Positions 59,844 through 64,000 of a stretch of 64,000 nt of DNA are shown in pieces (the stretch's first letter is position 1; each line of letters opens with the position of its first letter). The position numbers and the translations under genes are program-made. The stretch lies in assembly GCA_035296565.1 (NCBI GenBank), contig DATHAQ010000034.1:58188-122187 (forward strand), written 5' to 3'. The DNA comes from JACCZR01 sp035296565 (GTDB lineage Bacteria > Actinomycetota > Thermoleophilia > Solirubrobacterales > Thermoleophilaceae). A model generated the notes under the pieces. It was not told where the DNA came from. It saw nothing but the letters and a program-made list of their open reading frames with translations, and made no database searches.

Positions 59844-60437
59844 GTGAGGCCCGACCGCACCACGGCGTTCAAGGTCGTGCTAGTCATGCTCGCCGTGATG
59901 TGGGTCTCGGAGGTGGTTGACGTGGCCACCGGCCACAAGCTCGACGAGCTGGGCATCGAGCCGCGCGACCCGGAGGGTCTCGTCGGTGTGGGAACCGCGC
60001 CGTTCCTGCACGCCGGCTTCGGGCACCTGCTCTCCAACACGCTGCCGTTCGTGATCCTGGGCTTGGCCGTCGCCTTCGAGGGCCTCAAGCGCCTCGCCGT
60101 GGTAACAGCGATCGTGATGGTGGTCGGGGGCCTGGGCACGTGGTTGTTCGCCTCCGCCGGCACGGTCCACATCGGCGCCAGCGGGCTCGTGTTCGGCTAC
60201 GCCGCCTACCTGATCGTGCGCGGGGTGTTCAACCGCAGCCTCGGCGAGCTCGCCCTCGCGCTGGTCGTCGTGCTCTTCCTGGGCGGAGCACTGCTGGGCG
60301 GCTTCGTCCCACGGGCCGGCGTGTCGTGGCAGGGCCACCTGTTCGGCGCGCTCGGCGGGGTGCTCGCCGCGCGTCTGCTCGCGCGCAGACCCGACGAGCC
60401 GGAGGGTCGCCTGGCTCCTAGCGGAAGGGCGGCGTAG
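59844..60437 (+). CDS. Rhomboid-family intramembrane serine protease
   Basis: 197 aa with six hydrophobic segments. Rhomboid motifs are complete: FLHAGFGHLLSNTLPF (HxxxN helix), HIGASGLVFGY (GxSG with the catalytic Ser), and VSWQGHLFGALGGVLAARLL (catalytic His). It lacks extra domains. Start GTG 59844. Its last 20 bp overlap the convergent GH2 gene. The substrate is not predictable. Confidence 0.9.
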   Translation: MRPDRTTAFKVVLVMLAVMWVSEVVDVATGHKLDELGIEPRDPEGLVGVGTAPFLHAGFGHLLSNTLPFVILGLAVAFEGLKRLAVVTAIVMVVGGLGTWLFASAGTVHIGASGLVFGYAAYLIVRGVFNRSLGELALALVVVLFLGGALLGGFVPRAGVSWQGHLFGALGGVLAARLLARRPDEPEGRLAPSGRAA

Positions 60438-62370
60438 CGCGGAAGTTGCGCTGGATGAGCGGCCAGACCGGCTTGAGCGCGCCGTTCTCCTCGATCGGGC
60501 TCTTGTTGTTCCAGGGCGGGTTGGGCTTGGGGTTGCCCCCCTCCCACGTGGGGTGCACGCGGAAGTCCTGTAGCGCCCACAGGATGGAGCCGTTGACGAA
60601 CGGCCGCGAGGCGTGGATGCCCAGATGGTCCAGCGTCCACTTGTTCTGGAACTGGAAGGTGCCCAGCTCGCTGGCGCTGCCGTTGCGGTTGGACTCGGCG
60701 CCGAACTCGGTGATGAAGATCGGCTTGCCCGGATAGAGCGAGTGCGTGCGGTCGAGGAACGGGCCGAGGTCGATGGTCCGCGACGGGCGGCCGGCCCTGG
60801 AGGCGCGATACCAGCCGAAGTACTCGTTGGCGCCGATTACGTCCAGCCGCTGGATGGCTGGGGAGGGGTCGGGCTGACCGAGGACCGACTGGCGGTCGAT
60901 GCCGACCCAGCGGCTGGGATCGAGGCGGCGGATCGCCGTGCGGGCCTGGTCGATGAAGACCTGGTAGTTCCCCTCGGTGGCCTCGTTGAAGAAGGCGCCG
61001 CTGGGGTTCTCGCCGGAGATCTCGTTGGCCACCGACCAGGTGAAGATCGAGGCGTGGTTGACGCCGGCGTTGACCGTGTCGCGGTTGGCCTGGACGGCGC
61101 GTCGGCGGACGCTCCCGACCATCTTCTCCGGGCGCACCTGGTAGACCGGCGCCTGGGCCCAGAACAGGATCCCCGCGCGGTCCAGCGCCTCCATGAAGGC
61201 GGGGTGCAGCGGATAGTGGGCGCGGGTGACCGTGGCGCCGAGCGACTTCAGGTAGTTGAGGTGAGCGCGTCGCGTGCCGGCGTCCCAGGCCGCCCCCTTG
61301 TTCAGATCGTCCTCGTGGATGCTGGCGCCGCGTAGGTTCAGCACGCGGCCGTTGAGCAGCGCCAGCCCGCCCGCCGTGCGCTGGAGGAACTTGACGCCGA
61401 AGGTGGTGCCGTAGCGGCTGCGTCCGCCCTCGTTGGAGGCGGTCGCGGTGAGCTTGTAGAGGCTGGGGTGGCCCGGCTGCCAGAGCTTGGGCCGGCGGAT
61501 GGTGAAGGCCGCGCGGATGTCCCGTCGGCGCCGGCCGGCGATCCTCGGCGAAACGGTGGCGACCGTGCGCCGGCCGAGCTTCAGGGCCACCTTGACCGTC
61601 TGGCGGCGGCGGGCGAGGTTACGTACGCGCAGGCGGGTGACCACGCGCGCCGAGCCGCGCAATCTCTTCATGCGCGGGACCACGGCCATGTGCTCGATGT
61701 CCACGCCCCGCACGGGCCGCAGGTAGACCTCGCGCAGCAGCCCGCCGAAGTTCCACCAGCCGCCGGTGCCGTAGCCGTTGTAGCGCGCGACGCGCCAGTG
61801 CGTGAGGTCGTTGGGCCCGCGAAGCGTCGACACCCGGACCACGAGGCGGTTGCGGCCGCGCTTGGGCTTGGCGTCGACCTCCCAGGGGAGGTAGCCGCCG
61901 CTGTGGCGGCCTATCTCGCGGCCGTTGAGGTACACGATCGCCGTGTGGTTGGCCGACTCGAAGCGCAGCTTCCAGGAAGTGCCCTTCTGAACCTGACGGC
62001 GCGAGAGCTTGAACTCCTTGCGGTACCAGCCGACCGAGGACTTGTTGAGCGTCGTGTCCTTGGCGTTCCAGTTGTGCGGGACCGAGACGCGGCTCCAGCC
62101 CCGAAGCGAGCGCTGGCGCTGGAAGCGGCCCGTGCGCGCGTCGTCCTGACGGAAGTACCAGGCGCCCCCCATCAGCAGCCGGCCCGCCTGGCCCTCGCGG
62201 ATGAGTGTGCGCCGCTGGGGGGCGTCGACGACCAGGCGCGGCGTCGGCGCGGGGGCCGGGGTGGGCGCGGGGACCGGTGCCGGGGTCTGTGCCCCGGAGC
62301 TCGCCGCCATGACGCACGCCGAGGCGGCGAGCGCGAGCAGGGCAAGGATGAGTTTGAGCGGGAGGCGCAT
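60418..62370 (-). CDS. Secreted glycoside hydrolase family 2 (beta-galactosidase/glucuronidase-like)
   Basis: 650 aa from ATG 62370. N-terminal signal region RLPLKLILALLALAASACVMAA, then a Pro/Ala-rich linker (TPAPVPAPTPAPAPTPR). The GH2 sandwich domain has VSVPHNWNAKDTT and SVGWYRKEFKLS, then an Ig-like domain and the TIM barrel with GASIHEDDLNKGAAWD. The acid/base Glu is in SVANEISGENP and the nucleophile Glu in IFITEFGAESN. Both catalytic residues are present. Glycan specificity cannot be told from sequence alone. Confidence 0.9.
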   Translation of the reverse strand: MRLPLKLILALLALAASACVMAASSGAQTPAPVPAPTPAPAPTPRLVVDAPQRRTLIREGQAGRLLMGGAWYFRQDDARTGRFQRQRSLRGWSRVSVPHNWNAKDTTLNKSSVGWYRKEFKLSRRQVQKGTSWKLRFESANHTAIVYLNGREIGRHSGGYLPWEVDAKPKRGRNRLVVRVSTLRGPNDLTHWRVARYNGYGTGGWWNFGGLLREVYLRPVRGVDIEHMAVVPRMKRLRGSARVVTRLRVRNLARRRQTVKVALKLGRRTVATVSPRIAGRRRRDIRAAFTIRRPKLWQPGHPSLYKLTATASNEGGRSRYGTTFGVKFLQRTAGGLALLNGRVLNLRGASIHEDDLNKGAAWDAGTRRAHLNYLKSLGATVTRAHYPLHPAFMEALDRAGILFWAQAPVYQVRPEKMVGSVRRRAVQANRDTVNAGVNHASIFTWSVANEISGENPSGAFFNEATEGNYQVFIDQARTAIRRLDPSRWVGIDRQSVLGQPDPSPAIQRLDVIGANEYFGWYRASRAGRPSRTIDLGPFLDRTHSLYPGKPIFITEFGAESNRNGSASELGTFQFQNKWTLDHLGIHASRPFVNGSILWALQDFRVHPTWEGGNPKPNPPWNNKSPIEENGALKPVWPLIQRNFRATPPFR

Positions 62371-62594
62371 GCGAGGCGAGGACCGGCGCGGCCAGCGTAG
62401 CCGCAAAAACGGTCGGTGGCGACGGTTCGGGCGAGCTAACACACGAGAGGCGCGTCTGGCTCGGTGCCTCCAGGGCTCCTGCTACCGTCCGGCGCTGCGG
62501 TCCGTCAACCGGAGACGGCCATCGTCGAGCGTCGTCCCTTCGCGCTAACGGGTAACGGAGGAGCCGGCGTTCACTCCGTAGAACCTGAAGTCGA
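62371..62594. other. Divergent spacer, GH2 and UPF0104 genes
   Basis: 224 bp without a convincing gene. It contains AACGG-rich stretches (GCGCTAACGGGTAACGGAGG near 62544) and should hold both promoters, but I find no clear -35/-10 pair. Confidence 0.5.
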
Positions 62595-63557
62595 ATGAAC
62601 CGTCGTCTTGCGCTCATCCAAGCGGCCCTCTCGCTGGTCGCGCTGGCCGCCGTCATCTGGTGGGCCCTCCATCAGGACGCGCCGAAGTTCCCCGACAGCG
62701 CGGGGGCCTTCGCCCTGCTCGGCCTCGCCCTGGTGATCTACGGCGCCGCGACTGCCGTGCGCGCCGAGCGCTGGCACCACATCCTGCGGCTCGCCGAGGT
62801 CAAGGCCCCGCGCAAGGACTGCTACGGGCTGACCACCGTCGGCTACATGGGCAACAACGTGCTCCCCGCGCGGGCGGGCGAGGCCCTGCGCGTAGTCCTG
62901 CTCTCACAGCGCACCGGCGCGGGCAAGCGCACCGTGACCGGTTCGATCGTCGCCGAGCGCGCGCTGGACGTCATCGCCCTCGGCGTGATCCTCGCCGGGG
63001 TCGTCACCATCACCATTCGCGACCGCGACGTCCTGCCCACCGACCACCCGCTGCTGATCGGCAGCATCATCGTGGCGGTCCTGATCGTGGCCATTGCCGG
63101 CATGGAGTTCCTGCGCCGCCGCGGCGCCATGATCCGGCTCCGGGAGTTCATCAGCCCGCTGATCCACGCGCCGCGCGCGCTGATCCGCAAGGAGGGCCTC
63201 TGGCTGCTCGGGGTGACCTTCATCCTCTGGGCGCTCGAGGGCGCGGTCTACCTCGCCGTGGCCGAGTCGGTGAACCTCAACATCAGCATCAGCGGCTCGC
63301 TCTACCTGGTCGCGCTGACGAACTTCGTCGCCGCTCTGCCCGCCGCCCCGGGCTCGGTCGGCACCTTCGACGCCGCCGTGGCCTTCGGCGCCCGCGCGCT
63401 GGGCGGCACCGGCTCCGTGGTCGTCTCCTACCTGCTCCTGCTGCGCTTCATCCTCTACGTGCCGATCACGCTCGTCGGCCTGGTCGTGCTCGTCACGCGC
63501 TACGGCGGCTGGGCGCGGCTGCGCAACGCCGCCCGCCTGGCCCCAAGCCGGGCGTAG
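62595..63557 (+). CDS. UPF0104/LPG-synthase-like membrane protein
   Basis: 320 aa with about eight hydrophobic segments. It matches the flippase-like transmembrane region of lysylphosphatidylglycerol synthases (UPF0104) without the aminoacyl-transferase domain. Signatures: VGYMGNNVLPARAGEALRVVLLSQR and ALPAAPGSVGTFDAAVAFGARALGG. Such proteins often sit beside glycosyltransferase genes and may flip lipid-linked glycans. The next gene, a GT39-like paralogue, starts 4 bp downstream, suggesting an operon. Confidence 0.85.
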   Translation: MNRRLALIQAALSLVALAAVIWWALHQDAPKFPDSAGAFALLGLALVIYGAATAVRAERWHHILRLAEVKAPRKDCYGLTTVGYMGNNVLPARAGEALRVVLLSQRTGAGKRTVTGSIVAERALDVIALGVILAGVVTITIRDRDVLPTDHPLLIGSIIVAVLIVAIAGMEFLRRRGAMIRLREFISPLIHAPRALIRKEGLWLLGVTFILWALEGAVYLAVAESVNLNISISGSLYLVALTNFVAALPAAPGSVGTFDAAVAFGARALGGTGSVVVSYLLLLRFILYVPITLVGLVVLVTRYGGWARLRNAARLAPSRA

Positions 63558-63561
63558 CGAC

Positions 63562-64000
63562 ATGCGTACGCCGGGCGCATCCGCCCGTCTCCTCCGCCTG
63601 AAGGGAGGTAGGGGTCCCGAGAGCCGCTCGGTCCTGCTCGCGGGGGAGAGCGCGGCGGCCGAGCCGCCCGCCCGCCCGCCCGGCTCGCTGTGGGTGGTCT
63701 TCGCCGCCTGTCTCGCACTGGGCGCGCTGAGCCTCCTCCTGTACGCCACGCCCACCTATGACCCGTGGGCGTGGATCCTCTGGGGCCGCGAGATCGTCCA
63801 CCTCGATCTCGTGACGGAAGGGGGCCCGTCCTGGAAGCCCCTGCCGGTGTTGTTCACGACGGTCTTCTCGCTGTTCGGCGAGGACACGGCCCCGGTGCTG
63901 TGGCTGGCCGTGGCCCGCGCGGGGGGACTGCTGGCCTGCGTCATGGCCTTTCGCGTGGCCTACCGGCTTGCGGGCGGCGGCCTCGCCGGCGCGCTGGGGG
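63562..64000 (+). CDS. GT39-like membrane glycosyltransferase (paralogue), cut by window edge
   Basis: An open frame from ATG 63562 runs to the right edge without stop (146 codons visible). After a basic N-terminus and one helix (LWVVFAACLALGALSLLLYA) it reads PTYDPWAWILWGREIVHLDL and GGPSWKPLPVLFTTVFSLFG, the same layout as PSYDPWAWMVWGRELTLLQL and GGPSFKPLPVLVTAVVSPL in the gene at 57034. Both continue LWL.. ARAGGLLA. The two are clear paralogues. Position 4 bp after the UPF0104 stop implies co-transcription. Confidence 0.8.
   Translation, partial: MRTPGASARLLRLKGGRGPESRSVLLAGESAAAEPPARPPGSLWVVFAACLALGALSLLLYATPTYDPWAWILWGREIVHLDLVTEGGPSWKPLPVLFTTVFSLFGEDTAPVLWLAVARAGGLLACVMAFRVAYRLAGGGLAGALG

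Noticed and set aside
62371..62442. Longer GH2 start at 62442
   Set aside because: It would place 24 Arg/Pro-rich residues before the signal peptide.

Overview
The window is very GC-rich, gene-dense bacterial chromosome: about 62 protein genes in short, tightly packed operons, many joined by GTGA or ATGA start/stop overlaps. Gene content and style point to Actinomycetota, most likely class Thermoleophilia (Solirubrobacterales-like). Pointers are a dcw fragment murG-murC-murB-ftsQ-ftsZ with no ftsA, two-subunit glycine decarboxylase (gcvPA/gcvPB), an ECF42 sigma factor with a DGPF protein, secreted proteins with Arg-rich beta-rich tails, and frequent GTG/TTG starts. This placement is inference from gene families. 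I saw no tRNA, rRNA, CRISPR array, transposase or prophage.

Layout. 1-4.7 kb: murein precursor synthesis and division (murG end, murC, murB, ftsQ, ftsZ). 4.7-11.6 kb: a secreted glucose/sorbosone dehydrogenase-like protein, then a glycine-cleavage operon (gcvT, gcvH, a PRC-barrel gene, a cupin gene, gcvPA, gcvPB). 11.7-20.4 kb: accessory and regulatory genes (coiled-coil membrane protein, PRC/DUF2382 protein, TetR pair, SOS-box dinB, lipoprotein, hydrolase, DGPF protein with ECF42 sigma, AraC regulator, VOC protein). 20.4-23.7 kb: two head-to-head acyl-CoA ligases. 23.7-26.8 kb: trpS, scpA, scpB, a polysaccharide deacetylase. 26.8-29.4 kb: LysR/EamA pair and small proteins. 29.4-41.1 kb: rlmN, then a long plus-strand run: rluB, aroH, a HisC-family aminotransferase, a Rieske protein, two DAHP synthases, tyrA, aroA, cmk, der, metK. 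41.2-46.5 kb: two class III nucleotide cyclases around priA, then def. 46.6-52 kb: a glycolate-to-malate operon (glcD-glcE-glcF-aceB, the last with a frameshift). 52.2-64 kb: fmt, a zinc ribbon, a thioesterase-like protein, and envelope/polysaccharide genes (flippase, methyltransferase, GT2, two GT39-like membrane proteins, rhomboid, GH2 glycosidase, UPF0104 protein).

The most interesting signals are not ordinary genes. (1) A 21-codon leader peptide ending AYSFWRFL lies directly upstream of two tandem DAHP synthase genes. A 9-bp pairing between its end and the region next to the aroF Shine-Dalgarno suggests aromatic-amino-acid attenuation. (2) A roughly 44-bp palindromic repeat occurs at least seven times; one reading frame encodes an (M/V)LGRPAPGLRS-like peptide, and at ftsQ and the flippase it forms part of the protein N-terminus. 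(3) Many genes have a TANNNT -10 hexamer 6-8 nt before the start codon, which predicts leaderless mRNAs. In at least four cases the stop codon of the gene before supplies the TAG of that hexamer. (4) rlmN and rluB appear to fire from one interlocked divergent promoter. (5) Textbook ECF42, LexA and TetR sites are visible.
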